Shown: piece after piece, positions 36,464-45,625 of the stretch
Numbering within the stretch: the first letter of the stretch is position 1
Layout: each line of letters begins with the position of its first letter
Source: Hyphomicrobiales bacterium
Lineage (GTDB): Bacteria; Pseudomonadota; Alphaproteobacteria; Rhizobiales; Rhizobiaceae
Reading direction: 5' to 3'
DNA length: 64,000 bases
NCBI GenBank assembly: GCA_900468285.1
Contig: UBTF01000008.1
Coordinates: 186,001 to 250,000 of the forward strand
Made by a program: the position numbers and the translations under genes
The notes under the pieces: generated by a model
Told to the model about the DNA's origin: nothing
Databases searched by the model: none
Seen by the model: the letters and a program-made list of their open reading frames with translations, nothing else

Positions 36464-36829
36464 ATGACTGGCAACCGTAACGATAGTCTGGATGAGCGCC
36501 GCAAACGCCTTGCCGACGAATTGGCCAAGGTGAAAGCGGAGGACGACGCGGAAGCAAGGACTGAGCAGAATGCTGCTGAAAGCCGGAAAGGCTTTGCAAT
36601 GGCGATCAAGCTCTCTTCTGAGTTTATCTCCGCGGTCATCGTCGGTGCGATGCTGGGTTATCTTCTGGACCATTTTGCTGGCACGTCGCCTTGGGGGATG
36701 ATTGTTCTTCTTCTTCTGGGTTTCTGTGCAGGCGTGTTGAATGTACTGCGTTCCGCAGGAGTGGTGGCCAAGCCGCCGCTCATGGAAGGCGGGTTGGGAC
36801 AAGACAAGGGTGGGAAGAAAGGCGAGTGA
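36464..36829 (+). CDS. atpI: ATP synthase protein I (AtpI/Atp1-type)
   Basis: A 121-residue protein with a charged N-terminal helix (DERRKRLADELAKVKAEDDA) and two membrane segments (about residues 46-68 and 74-97) joined by a short loop with FAGTSPWG. It is the first gene of the F0 operon. AtpI homologues help assemble the c-ring. The ATG at 36464 was preferred over a TTG two codons upstream. Confidence 0.9.
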   Translation: MTGNRNDSLDERRKRLADELAKVKAEDDAEARTEQNAAESRKGFAMAIKLSSEFISAVIVGAMLGYLLDHFAGTSPWGMIVLLLLGFCAGVLNVLRSAGVVAKPPLMEGGLGQDKGGKKGE

Positions 36830-36890
36830 TCGCTCCTTTCCATAGACGTTAAGTGCCGCTGCGAGCGGCAACAGGCTAAGAGGGCACACG

Positions 36891-37640
36891 GTGGCAAACG
36901 ATCCGACCCATCAGTTTATGGTAACGCCGATCATCCCGATTGAGATCGGTGGCGTCGATTTCTCGTTCACCAATGCGTCTCTTTTCATGGTCGCAACGGT
37001 AGCTGCTGCATCAGGCTTTCTGTATTTCGCAACGTCGAACAGGGGCTTGATCCCGACGCGGATGCAGTCCATAGCGGAAATGTCCTATGAATTCATCGCC
37101 TCTATGCTGCGCGAAGGTGCGGGCAAAAAGGGCATGGTGTTCTTCCCCTTCGTGTTTTCGCTGTTCATGTTCGTTCTGACAGCCAACCTGCTTGGCATGT
37201 TCCCGTACTTCTTCACGGTTACCAGTCAGATCATCGTGACATTTGCGCTGTCGTGCCTCGTCATAGGAACCGTTGTCGTTTACGGCTTCTACAAGCATGG
37301 TCTTCATTTCCTTGGAATCTTCGCGCCATCAGGTGTGCCGGCGGTGCTTTTGCCGCTCGTGTCGTCCATTGAAATCATCTCCTTCCTTTCGCGTCCGATC
37401 AGCCTTTCCGTTCGTCTCTTCGCGAACATGCTTGCCGGTCACATCACGCTGAAGGTTTTCTCGGGCTTCGTCGCTTCCATGGGTGCTCTTGGCGCACTTG
37501 GTATCGGTGGCGCAATCCTGCCACTCATCATGACGGTCGCAATGACCGGTCTGGAATTTCTCGTCGCCTTCCTGCAGGCATACGTCTTCGCGGTACTGAC
37601 TTGCATGTACCTGAACGACGCCGTGCATGGCGGTCACTGA
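36891..37640 (+). CDS. atpB: ATP synthase F0 subunit a
   Basis: The 249-residue proton-channel subunit of F0. Five to six membrane segments are visible. The essential Arg lies in [17 protein letters not shown], and the C-terminal helix ends [13 protein letters not shown]. It starts at a GTG (36891), 61 bases after atpI; an upstream 'agagg' is the probable ribosome site. Co-transcribed with atpI, atpE and the two b-type genes. Confidence 0.96.
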   Translation: MANDPTHQFMVTPIIPIEIGGVDFSFTNASLFMVATVAAASGFLYFATSNRGLIPTRMQSIAEMSYEFIASMLREGAGKKGMVFFPFVFSLFMFVLTANLLGMFPYFFTVTSQIIVTFALSCLVIGTVVVYGFYKHGLHFLGIFAPSGVPAVLLPLVSSIEIISFLSRPISLSVRLFANMLAGHITLKVFSGFVASMGALGALGIGGAILPLIMTVAMTGLEFLVAFLQAYVFAVLTCMYLNDAVHGGH

Positions 37641-37711
37641 GAAGTAAAGTCGCTGGCCCCGATACACGGGTGTCAAAAATAGCCGCAACAACCCATTCTA
37701 AGGAGCTTAAC

Positions 37712-37939
37712 ATGGAAGCGGAAGCAGCAAAGTACATCGGCGCAGGTCTCGCATGCCTCGGCATGGCTGGTACGTCCCTCGCTCTCGGCCGTATCTTCGG
37801 CGATTTCTTGTCGGGCGCACTGCGCAACCCGTCTGCCGCTGATAGCCAGTTCGGCCGTCTGGTATTCGGCTTCGCCGTTACGGAAGCTCTGGGCATCTTC
37901 TCGCTGCTCGTAGCTCTCCTTCTCCTGTTCGCTGTCTAA
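37712..37939 (+). CDS. atpE: ATP synthase F0 subunit c
   Basis: The 75-residue proteolipid of the rotor ring. Two membrane helices are joined by the polar loop RNPSAA. The proton-carrying carboxylate is Glu 58 (FAVTEALGIFSLL). The Gly/Ala-rich first helix (GAGLACLGMAGTSLALG) packs the ring. A strong AAGGAG precedes ATG 37712. Followed immediately by a 10-bp stem-loop. Confidence 0.97.
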   Translation: MEAEAAKYIGAGLACLGMAGTSLALGRIFGDFLSGALRNPSAADSQFGRLVFGFAVTEALGIFSLLVALLLLFAV

Positions 37940-37955
37940 TTTCGGCATCAGGTAT

Positions 37956-37987
37956 GGATCACGGCTCGCTCTGGCGTGCCGTGATCC
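37956..37987 (+). other. Perfect 10-bp stem-loop between atpE and atpF'
   Basis: GGATCACGGC and GCCGTGATCC are separated by a 12-base loop, starting 17 bases after the atpE stop. No T-tract follows. It may stabilise the atpE message or reduce read-through into the b subunit genes, matching the excess of c over b subunits. Confidence 0.75.
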
Positions 37988-38017
37988 TTCGCATTTGCAC
38001 TACCCCTGGAGGTGAGC

Positions 38018-38656
38018 ATGTTCGTGACCGAGGCTTTGGCCCAGTCAGCACCGGCGACAAGTGAAACGAATACCGGAACTCCGGCTGTCGGTCAGACCGC
38101 TCCGGAAGCAACGCATACGGAAACCGGAGTGGCGCATGACGCCGGTCACGAATCCGCAGTGTTCCCGCCGTTCGATCAGACCACTTACGCATCCCAGCTT
38201 CTTTGGCTGGCCATTACGTTCGGCCTGTTCTACGTGCTCATGAAGAAGGTCATCGTGCCGCGCGTAGGCGGTATTCTCGAAGACCGTCACGGCCGTATCG
38301 CACAGGACCTCGATGAAGCAGCCCGGCTGAAGGCCGAGGCAGATGCCGCTATCGAAACCTATGAAAAAGAATTGAGCGCTGCTCGCGCAAAGGCCGGCTC
38401 GATCGCAGCTGCCGCTCGCGAAGCCGCAAAGACCAAGGCGGATGCTGATCGCGCAGCGATCGAGGCAGAGCTGGCTGAGAAGCTGGCTGCCGCAGAAGCT
38501 CGCATCACCAGCATCAAAGAGCAGGCGTTTGCCGACGTCGGTACGATTGCTGAAGAAACCGCGACTGCCATTGTCGATCAGCTGATCGGCACCAAGGTCA
38601 AGGATACGGATGCAAAGGCAGCCGTGGTTGCTGCTGCCGCAGCGAAGGAGGCTTGA
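38018..38656 (+). CDS. ATP synthase F0 subunit b' (second b-type subunit)
   Basis: A 212-residue stator subunit. An unusually long N-terminal region (about 60 residues rich in Ala, Thr, Glu) precedes the membrane segment ([23 protein letters not shown]). A long charged coiled-coil stalk follows. The paired b and b' genes are typical of alphaproteobacteria and photosynthetic bacteria. GGAGG six bases before ATG 38018 sets the start; a GTG at 38012 is within that site. atpF starts one base after this stop. Confidence 0.93.
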   Translation: MFVTEALAQSAPATSETNTGTPAVGQTAPEATHTETGVAHDAGHESAVFPPFDQTTYASQLLWLAITFGLFYVLMKKVIVPRVGGILEDRHGRIAQDLDEAARLKAEADAAIETYEKELSAARAKAGSIAAAAREAAKTKADADRAAIEAELAEKLAAAEARITSIKEQAFADVGTIAEETATAIVDQLIGTKVKDTDAKAAVVAAAAAKEA

Positions 38657-38657
38657 T

Positions 38658-39143
38658 ATGGCGTTTGATGCAACATTTTTCGCACTCGTCGGTCTTATCC
38701 TTTTCTTCGTTCTGATCGCTTACCTCAAGGTTCCCGGTATGCTGGCAAGCTCGCTCGATGAGCGCGCTGGAAACATCAAGGAAGAGCTGGCGGAAGCCAA
38801 GCGCCTGCGCGAAGAGGCTCAGCATCTGCTGGCTGAATATCAGCGCAAGCGTAAGGAAGCCGAAGCCGACGCAGCAAACATCATCGCTGCTGCCGAACGC
38901 GAAGCTGCCGCATTGACGGCCGAAGCCAAGCTCAAGACGGAAGAATTTGTGGCACGCCGCAACGCGCTTTCCGAACAGAAGATATTGCAGGCCGAGACCG
39001 ATGCCATCGGAGCCGTCCGTTCTGCCGCAGTTGATCTGGCCATCGCCGCTTCCGAGAAGTTGATTGCCGAGAAGATGACCGCTGCCTCTAAGGCAAAGCT
39101 CTTCAAGACGGCTGTCGGTGACGTCAAGACACGCCTCAACTGA
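38658..39143 (+). CDS. atpF: ATP synthase F0 subunit b
   Basis: The 161-residue stator subunit with an N-terminal membrane helix (FFALVGLILFFVLIAYLKV) and a long Ala/Glu/Lys-rich coiled coil. The start ATG follows an AAGGAGG site inside the end of the b' gene. It is the last gene of the F0 operon. The F1 genes are elsewhere, as is usual in this class. Confidence 0.94.
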   Translation: MAFDATFFALVGLILFFVLIAYLKVPGMLASSLDERAGNIKEELAEAKRLREEAQHLLAEYQRKRKEAEADAANIIAAAEREAAALTAEAKLKTEEFVARRNALSEQKILQAETDAIGAVRSAAVDLAIAASEKLIAEKMTAASKAKLFKTAVGDVKTRLN

Positions 39144-39597
39144 TCCGGCGGTAAGCCAGCACTCTGTCTGGTCTTCAAACCACAAACCCTCTCCGAGACA
39201 TCGGGGAGGGTTTTTCTTTGCGCAAGAGCGTCCCTTCCCACAAGGTGACGCTCCAGTTCATCGCCGCCTTGAGAGTTCAGGACCACCCAAACCCAATATT
39301 ACGCCCCTGTTTTCGGAGATGCTGAAGGAAGACATGGATATCGTCTTGTATAGCTGAGCAGAACGGACGTCATGACGGGTCGGGGCGAAGACAAGTGCTC
39401 CAGCGAAAAAGTCCAATAAAGAAAATTTAATAAAATTCAAATATTAATCGATGAAAGTATCAGACTATGCAGGGAGAAGCGCGATCCTTCAATGGTTTGA
39501 ATGGGGAGCGAGGCCGTGGATAAGTTTGCTGACAAATTTAGACGTAAATCTATTTCCTGGAGTACTTCTCCGGATTTGACAGTTTGAGGACTTTCCA
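39144..39597. other. 454-base gap before the chemoreceptor gene
   Basis: Contains the atp terminator at 39184-39217, then an AT-rich tract (about 39410-39450) and the chemoreceptor leader. No convincing gene: short open frames here have no ribosome site or recognisable product. Confidence 0.6.
39184..39217 (+). terminator. Intrinsic terminator of the atp F0 operon
   Basis: AACCCTCTCCG and its near-perfect complement CGGGGAGGGTT form a stem followed by TTTTTCTTT. It lies 40 bases after atpF. Confidence 0.92.
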
Positions 39598-41430
39598 ATG
39601 AAGATATCAATCGGCGTTGTCTTGGCCGGGCTCTCCGGTGTCATGTTACTTGTCGCTGGCGTTCAGGGGATCGCATCGATCTCCTCTCTGAACAATATCC
39701 GAGGCGGTATCGGGACGATTGTCGAAGATCGCGTACCGGCCTTCATTCTTCTTGGTGAGATTAATGCCACCGTTGGCGACGTCCGCAATGCCCAGAGCTC
39801 GATTGTGAGTTCTCCGGCAGAGGCGCGCCCACAGTTCGAGGCTCAGATGCAAACGGCGAGGCTCTCCCTCGAGAAGGGATTTGCCGAATACCAGAATTAT
39901 CTCGTTGATGAAGCCGACAAGAAGTTTTTCATGTCCTTCCTCGAGAAATGGAAACTGTCGGAAGGTCGCTGGGACAGCGTCAAGGCGTTGCTGAACGAAG
40001 GCAAGAGTGAAGAAGCTCGATCCACATTCGTTGGTGAGGCTCTCAAATTCTACACCGACGCAAAGACCGCGCTTCAAGGCGCAGTGGATGACATGGAGAG
40101 CGACGTGCGAGAAGAGGGCGCCACCACTGTGGGGATCGCCCGTTCCGCCACTATCCTCAATTATGTCTCCCTTTGTTTCGCTCTCGCCATTGGGGTCGGG
40201 GCAACTCTTTTCGGCAACTTCCATCTGGCAAGACCTCTCGCCCGGATGACCGGCGTGATGCGCCGTCTGTCGGATGGTGAAACGGATATCACCATTCCCG
40301 CTCAAGGACGGAAGGACGAAATTGGCTCGATGGCTGAGGCGGTCGAAGTTTTCCGTCAGGGCGCAATCGAGAAAAGGCGTCTGGAAGCCGAGGGTGAAAG
40401 CCTTCGTCAACAGGCCGAGGCCGAAAGACTTGTCATGCAGCAGAAAGCAGAAGCCGACGCGCAGGAAAGGCTTCAGGTCGCAACGTCTGGCTTGGCCGCT
40501 GGCCTGAAGCGCCTGGCGGACGGCGACCTCTCATTCCAGATCAACGAGATATTTGCACCAGACTTTGAGCAGTTGCGTCATGATTTCAATCGCTCCGTGA
40601 AGCAGTTGGGAACGACGCTGTCAGAAGTTCAGCACTCCATTGCGACAATGAACAGCGGCACCCGCGAAATTGCCAAGGCGTCCGTTGACCTGTCGAAGCG
40701 TACGGAGCAGCAGGCCGCTACTCTGGAGGAGACAGCCGCCGCGCTTGACGAAATAACAGTCAATGTCGGCAACTCGGCCCGACGGGTCAACGAAGCGCGC
40801 GGGGCCGCAACCGAGGCGAACCGTGCTGCAAAGTTCTCAGAGGACGTGGTTGCTACCGCAATCGATGCGATGCAGCGAATCGAAAACTCCTCGGGGCAAA
40901 TTTCCAGCATCATCGTCGTGATCGACGAGATTGCGTTTCAGACCAATCTTCTCGCGCTGAATGCCGGAGTTGAAGCAGCGCGCGCCGGTGAAGCCGGCAA
41001 AGGCTTTGCTGTCGTGGCGCAGGAAGTCCGGGAACTGGCGCAGCGCTCGGCCAAGGCTGCGAAGGAAATCAAGGAGCTTATCAGCAAGTCGTCCATCGAG
41101 GTGGAAAACGGGGTGTCACTCGTCCGCCAGACCGGCGACGCGCTCAAGACCATTGAACGTCATGTTACCGTTATGAACGACCATATGGGCGCCATTGCCT
41201 CGTCGGCGCATGAGCAGGCAAATGGGCTCGCCGAAGTGAACACGGCCGTCAACCAGATGGATCAGACGACACAGCAGAACGCCGCCATGGTCGAGGAAAC
41301 AACGTCGGCCACGTCTGCCCTCGCGAGCGAGAGCGACAGGCTAAGGGAGTTGTTGCAGCATTTCCAACTCGCCTCGCAAACATCGAACGGATACGAAAAC
41401 AGGTCCTACGAGTTGCGTCGCGCCGGCTGA
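39598..41430 (+). CDS. Methyl-accepting chemotaxis protein with 4-helix-bundle sensor
   Basis: A 610-residue chemoreceptor. TM1 (about residues 5-27) and TM2 (about 183-205) enclose a helical periplasmic domain of the 4HB_MCP type. A HAMP domain follows ([15 protein letters not shown]), then a second HAMP-like segment near 300-345. The signalling domain (about 350-595) contains the conserved hairpin tip [20 protein letters not shown] and [21 protein letters not shown]. No C-terminal CheR-binding pentapeptide is seen. The ligand is unknown. Monocistronic and convergent with rnhB. Confidence 0.93.
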   Translation: MKISIGVVLAGLSGVMLLVAGVQGIASISSLNNIRGGIGTIVEDRVPAFILLGEINATVGDVRNAQSSIVSSPAEARPQFEAQMQTARLSLEKGFAEYQNYLVDEADKKFFMSFLEKWKLSEGRWDSVKALLNEGKSEEARSTFVGEALKFYTDAKTALQGAVDDMESDVREEGATTVGIARSATILNYVSLCFALAIGVGATLFGNFHLARPLARMTGVMRRLSDGETDITIPAQGRKDEIGSMAEAVEVFRQGAIEKRRLEAEGESLRQQAEAERLVMQQKAEADAQERLQVATSGLAAGLKRLADGDLSFQINEIFAPDFEQLRHDFNRSVKQLGTTLSEVQHSIATMNSGTREIAKASVDLSKRTEQQAATLEETAAALDEITVNVGNSARRVNEARGAATEANRAAKFSEDVVATAIDAMQRIENSSGQISSIIVVIDEIAFQTNLLALNAGVEAARAGEAGKGFAVVAQEVRELAQRSAKAAKEIKELISKSSIEVENGVSLVRQTGDALKTIERHVTVMNDHMGAIASSAHEQANGLAEVNTAVNQMDQTTQQNAAMVEETTSATSALASESDRLRELLQHFQLASQTSNGYENRSYELRRAG

Positions 41431-41441
41431 GTGCATCCTCT

Positions 41442-42095
41442 TCACACGCGGCGTATGGGACGGAAACTCATGCGGTGAAGCGGGCATGGGCCATGTGCCT
41501 CGATGGCTCGCAAATGGGTTGGCGTGCCATACCCGGCATGGGCTTCAAAGCCATAGGCCGTGTGGATCGCACCTGCCTTTTCCATCATCCGGTCACGCGT
41601 GACCTTGGCGACGATGGATGCGGCCGCAATCGATAAAGAGCGCGAATCACCCTTTATAACGGCCTTGCCTTCACAGGACAGGCCGGGTGGCACGTCGCGC
41701 CCATCCGCCAATATCAGCGCGGGCGCTATCTCCAGTCCCAGGACGGCGCGCCGCATCGCATCGAGGCTGGCACGCAGGATATTCATCTGGTCGATCAGGA
41801 CAGGTCCTGAGGATGCGATGGACACGATGGAGCTCTGGAGGATCTGGCCAAACAGAACTTCCCTGCGCGCCTTCGAGAGCTTTTTCGAGTCATCAAGACC
41901 AGCGGGGATGTTATCGGGATCGAGAATGACCGCTGCAGCGACGACAGGTCCAGCAAGCGGGCCTCTTCCTGCCTCATCCGTACCGGCGACGGGCCATTGC
42001 CCGCGCTTTCTTGCCTCCAGTTCCATGCTGAAATCCGGGCCGGTGTCGATGATCTCGAAGAGGGCAGGAGAATCGGATGCTGTGCGTTGTTTCAT
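41442..42095 (-). CDS. rnhB: Ribonuclease HII
   Basis: Cleaves RNA in RNA-DNA hybrids, including single misincorporated ribonucleotides. The 217-residue protein has [13 protein letters not shown] with the catalytic Asp and Glu, and DDSKKLS. The later catalytic carboxylate is in LILADG, and the [11 protein letters not shown] segment is present. Length is close to the usual 200. The start at MKQRTASD (42095) is where homology-like sequence begins; the open frame runs 71 codons further upstream without any RNase HII features. Terminates 11 bases from the chemoreceptor stop. Confidence 0.94.
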   Translation of the reverse strand: MKQRTASDSPALFEIIDTGPDFSMELEARKRGQWPVAGTDEAGRGPLAGPVVAAAVILDPDNIPAGLDDSKKLSKARREVLFGQILQSSIVSIASSGPVLIDQMNILRASLDAMRRAVLGLEIAPALILADGRDVPPGLSCEGKAVIKGDSRSLSIAAASIVAKVTRDRMMEKAGAIHTAYGFEAHAGYGTPTHLRAIEAHGPCPLHRMSFRPIRRV

Positions 42096-42349
42096 GCGGC
42101 GAAACTGGCACAGGCAACCGATCTCCTGCAAGCCCCCGGTCGCAGGGTAAATGCAGCAGCCAAAGGGGGGCGGAAGGCTGATGCGGGAGGCTCGATAGAC
42201 CTCCGGGCTTTTCCAAGCGGAGAAAAGCAGAACCCTTGCGAGGCGGCAGATGCCGGGGGCAAACCCATAGCGCAGGGCAAAGACACTATGGGTATTCTGT
42301 GCATCCACTCGTCAGCCTGTCAGGCTAGCGAGAGGAGACGAGGCTGGGC

Positions 42350-43507
42350 TCAAAGCAAGGACAACTGAACGCCAGCACCGCCAGGAGCAATGAACAGATC
42401 GTCGCGCAGTTGTATGCCACGGCGGATCAGCCCAAGGCGCTTTGTCGTCATCTCGAAGCGGCGACCGATCTGCCACGCATAGGGCCCGGCTCCCTTCATC
42501 CGTTTTCCAAACTCGGCATCGTAATCCTTGCCGTCTCGCATCGAGCGAACCAGCGACATAACGTGCTGATAGCGATGAGGATAATTGCGCAACAGCCACT
42601 CGCGAAACAGCGGGCTGACTTCAAGCGGCAATCGCAGCAAGACATAGGATGCTTCCGTCGCGCCAGCGGCCTTTCCGGCTTCCAAAACCCGTTCGATCTC
42701 GTGGTCGTTCAAGGCGGGAATGACGGGTGCCATCATGACAGCCGTTGGAATGCCCGCATCCGTCAACGTCTTTATTGCTTCCAACCGCTTGGTGGGTGTG
42801 GATGCGCGAGGTTCCATGCTGCGCGCCAGCTTGCGGTCCAGCGTCGTTACCGAAATACCGACCTTCACCAGCCCCTTGGCGGCCATGGGCGCCAGAATAT
42901 CGATGTCGCGGGTAATCAACCCGGACTTGGTGACGATAGCGACCGGATGTTCCGCCTTTGCCAGCACTTCAAGAATCTGACGCATGATACGCCACTCCCG
43001 CTCGATCGGCTGGTAAGGGTCGGTGTTCGTGCCGATTGCGATGACCCGGGCCTTGTAGCCGGGCTTGGCGAGCTCTCTCTCCAGAAGCTTGGCTGCATCG
43101 GGCTTCGCAAACAGCTTTGCCTCGAAGTCCAGACCCGCGGACAGGCCCATATAGCTGTGGCTCGGTCTTGCAAAGCAATAGATGCAGCCATGCTCACAAC
43201 CCCGATAGGGATTGATGGACCGATCAAACGGAATATCGGGTGACTCGTTGCGCGTAATGATGCTGCGCGGCTTTTCGACCTGCACTTCAGTGCGAAATTC
43301 CGGCAGTTCTTCGATGATCTGCCAGCCATCATCCACAGGTTCATGCTGCAAGGCTTCGAAACGACCGCCGGGGTTGATGCCCGCGCCACGTCCGCGCCTG
43401 CGATCGATCTCGATCCGCAGACCAGATGCATCAGCCAAAGCATTGGCAATATCCTGGCTATGACCCGGCTGGAATGCAGCCTGCCCCGAAAGCACATGTT
43501 GTCTCAT
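42350..43507 (-). CDS. PA0069-family radical SAM protein
   Basis: A 385-residue radical S-adenosylmethionine protein. The cluster motif CEHGCIYC (Cys 104, 108, 111; CxxxCxxC) follows the family's DRSINPYRG. The core continues through FEAKLF and IGTNTDPYQP, and RVIAIGTNTD is recognisable. It resembles the SplB/Rv2578c group annotated as DNA repair photolyase-like, but lacks evidence for lyase function. AGGAG eight bases before ATG 43507 sets the start; a codon at 43528 is also in frame. Substrate unknown. Confidence 0.88.
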   Translation of the reverse strand: MRQHVLSGQAAFQPGHSQDIANALADASGLRIEIDRRRGRGAGINPGGRFEALQHEPVDDGWQIIEELPEFRTEVQVEKPRSIITRNESPDIPFDRSINPYRGCEHGCIYCFARPSHSYMGLSAGLDFEAKLFAKPDAAKLLERELAKPGYKARVIAIGTNTDPYQPIEREWRIMRQILEVLAKAEHPVAIVTKSGLITRDIDILAPMAAKGLVKVGISVTTLDRKLARSMEPRASTPTKRLEAIKTLTDAGIPTAVMMAPVIPALNDHEIERVLEAGKAAGATEASYVLLRLPLEVSPLFREWLLRNYPHRYQHVMSLVRSMRDGKDYDAEFGKRMKGAGPYAWQIGRRFEMTTKRLGLIRRGIQLRDDLFIAPGGAGVQLSLL

Positions 43508-43670
43508 CTGGATGCTCCTGACCGGCAATTGCCAGCATGTTGGATGACCAGATTCTTAAACGAAGGATGAGAACAATACAAGAACAAAATGCGGAAACGC
43601 GTGATAGCTATTTCTTTTGCATTGCGATAGAAATTTATAGAAGAAATTTCATAGGTTTGCTGACGACGAG

Positions 43671-44189
43671 ATGCTGACAGTCATAATGGAATGCCGTGAC
43701 CAGGAGCCTGAGCTCGCTCACACGCTTTCAACGCTCGTATCGGGAGCGGTGGAGGGGCTCATCAGCGATGTCATCGTGCTCGATCACGCGTCCAGCGATG
43801 GCTCATCCCGTGTGGCGGAAGCTGCGGGATGCCGCTTTCATACGCAATGGGACATTTGCGATATCGTGGCATCTGCACGCGGTGAGTGGATCTTGATCAT
43901 GGAGCCGGGCAGTCGTCCCCAGAGCGGTTGGATCGAGGATATTCTCGAATATACCTCTCTGAACACGCAAGCGGCGCGGTTTTCGCCGTCCCGCCATTAC
44001 AAACCATCTTTCCTTTCGCGACTTAGCCGACGCCAGCCGCCGCTGGAATATGGCTTGCTGCTCGGAAAGCAGCACGCCCTGTCCGCCGCGAGGCCCGGTA
44101 TGCCGCTGTCCGACTTCACAAAATCACAGAAAAGCAGGCGGCTGAATGCCGAGCTTATTCCCGCACGCGTGCTGCGGGCTGCCCGGTAA
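43671..44189 (+). CDS. Short glycosyltransferase-2-like protein
   Basis: A 172-residue protein with the start of a GT-A fold: TVIMECRDQEPELAHTLSTL, then VIVLDHASSDGSSRVAEA (nucleotide-binding Asp region) and ARGEWILIMEPGSRPQSGW (in place of the DxD). The normal acceptor half of the family is missing and the C-terminus is basic. A DxD metal motif is replaced by MEPGSR, so transferase activity is uncertain. It stands alone, with a ribosome site that is weak. A regulatory or vestigial transferase is possible. Confidence 0.72.
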   Translation: MLTVIMECRDQEPELAHTLSTLVSGAVEGLISDVIVLDHASSDGSSRVAEAAGCRFHTQWDICDIVASARGEWILIMEPGSRPQSGWIEDILEYTSLNTQAARFSPSRHYKPSFLSRLSRRQPPLEYGLLLGKQHALSAARPGMPLSDFTKSQKSRRLNAELIPARVLRAAR

Positions 44190-44193
44190 GCGC

Positions 44194-44733
44194 TCAGGAC
44201 TTTCCGCGCTTCAGATGCTCATCAAGACGGGGCATGATTTCCACGAAATTGCAGGGCATGTGGCGATAATCCAGCTGCGGTTTGAGGATGCCATCCCAGG
44301 CGTCCCTGCAGGCGCCGGGAGAGCCGGGCAGTACGAAGACGAAGGTCTGACTGCAAAGGCCAGCCGTCGCTCGGGATTGGATTGTCGACGTGCCGATCTT
44401 ATCCTCCGAGATACGGTGAAACACCACAGAGAAACCATCCATCCGCTTGTCAAACAACGGTTCCAGTGCCTCCGGCGTCACATCACGGCCGGTAAAGCCG
44501 GTGCCACCCGTTGTAATCACCACATCGACTTCGTCGGACAGGGTCCAGTTGCGCACCTGCTCCTGAATGGCGGCCTTGTCGTCGGGTACGATGGCACGGT
44601 CTACAAGCATGTGACCGGCCTCGGAGATGCGGGCGCAAAGCGTTTGGCCAGATTTGTCATCTTCCAGCGTTCGCGTGTCTGACACCGTCAGGACCGCAAT
44701 GCCGACCGGGATAAAGGGTCTCTCTGCACTCAT
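44194..44733 (-). CDS. moaB: Molybdenum cofactor biosynthesis protein B
   Basis: A 179-residue MoaB/MogA-fold protein. ITTGGTGFTGRDVTPEA is the pterin-binding signature, followed by FRISEDKIG-like residues (here FHRISEDKIG) and FVLPGSPGACRDAW. MoaB-type proteins adenylylate molybdopterin in some species. The gene is the last of the TPR-ispE-moaB run; its start is one base after the ispE stop. Confidence 0.93.
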   Translation of the reverse strand: MSAERPFIPVGIAVLTVSDTRTLEDDKSGQTLCARISEAGHMLVDRAIVPDDKAAIQEQVRNWTLSDEVDVVITTGGTGFTGRDVTPEALEPLFDKRMDGFSVVFHRISEDKIGTSTIQSRATAGLCSQTFVFVLPGSPGACRDAWDGILKPQLDYRHMPCNFVEIMPRLDEHLKRGKS

Positions 44734-44734
44734 G

Positions 44735-45619
44735 TCAAATTCCGCCTATGGTTTTCGTTGCCTGAACATACCAGCCGGGGCGCTGGTGGCGAAGCTGGGC
44801 AGCAGCAGCGCTGGCATCATCCATCGCCGGGTATATACCAAAGCATGTCGCACCCGAGCCCGACATGCGCACAAGCTGCGCACCGGTGCCAGTCAGCAAA
44901 TCGGAGACCTCGGTAATCTCCGCCAGAATGGCGCGGGCAGGGGGTTCAAGATCATTGCGATTTTGCGCGATGAAATCCATCCAGCTGCTGTGGCCGCGCG
45001 GCTTCAGTGACGGATTTTGCTTGCTGACAAGACGTCTGAACACGTCCGGTGTTGAAACGCCCTTCAGCGGGTTGACCAGAACGAGCGCCATGACCGGCAT
45101 ATCCGCAAGAACGGTGAGGGTTTCGCCAATGCCGCTGGCGATCAGTGGTCGACTGGCCAGACACATGGGCACATCCGCTCCAAGCGAAAGTGCAATCCGT
45201 TGAAGCGTCCCATCATCCGGCTTCAAATCCCAGTGACGGCGAAGAGCGCGAAGAGTAGCCGCAGCATCGGCAGATCCGCCGCCGATGCCCGAGGCAACCG
45301 GAAGGTTTTTTTCAAGTTGAATGGCAACCGGGCCGGCATATTGCGGCAAAGCCGTCCGCAGAAGGTCGCGTGCTTTCAGAACGAGATTACCGCTTTCGTT
45401 TCCCTGCTGAAGGAGCTCGGAAAAGGGTCCGCAGATGCGGAAACTGTCCTCTGCGGCATCGCGAATGCGGATCACGTCACCGACCTCGGTGAAGGTCACG
45501 AGCGATTCGAGCAGATGATATCCGTCTGCTCTTTGACCCGTAACATGAAGTGCGAGGTTGATTTTGGCGGGAGCGGCCTCGATGGTCTCGGTCGCTCCGG
45601 CATGTTCACTCGACAACAT
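44735..45619 (-). CDS. ispE: 4-diphosphocytidyl-2-C-methyl-D-erythritol kinase
   Basis: Phosphorylates CDP-methylerythritol in the MEP isoprenoid pathway. The 294-residue GHMP kinase has APAKINLALHVTGQRADGYH at the start. The ATP loop is PVASGIGGGSADAAATLRAL and the late motif RMSGSGATCFG. Length is normal. It is six bases downstream of the TPR gene. A polyprenyl diphosphate synthase gene, also isoprenoid-related, is nearby on the same strand. Confidence 0.95.
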   Translation of the reverse strand: MLSSEHAGATETIEAAPAKINLALHVTGQRADGYHLLESLVTFTEVGDVIRIRDAAEDSFRICGPFSELLQQGNESGNLVLKARDLLRTALPQYAGPVAIQLEKNLPVASGIGGGSADAAATLRALRRHWDLKPDDGTLQRIALSLGADVPMCLASRPLIASGIGETLTVLADMPVMALVLVNPLKGVSTPDVFRRLVSKQNPSLKPRGHSSWMDFIAQNRNDLEPPARAILAEITEVSDLLTGTGAQLVRMSGSGATCFGIYPAMDDASAAAAQLRHQRPGWYVQATKTIGGI

Positions 45620-45625
45620 TGTGGC

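Noticed and set aside
39300-39357. Short peptide gene before the chemoreceptor
   Set aside because: The frame is about a dozen codons, without a ribosome site or similarity to anything known.
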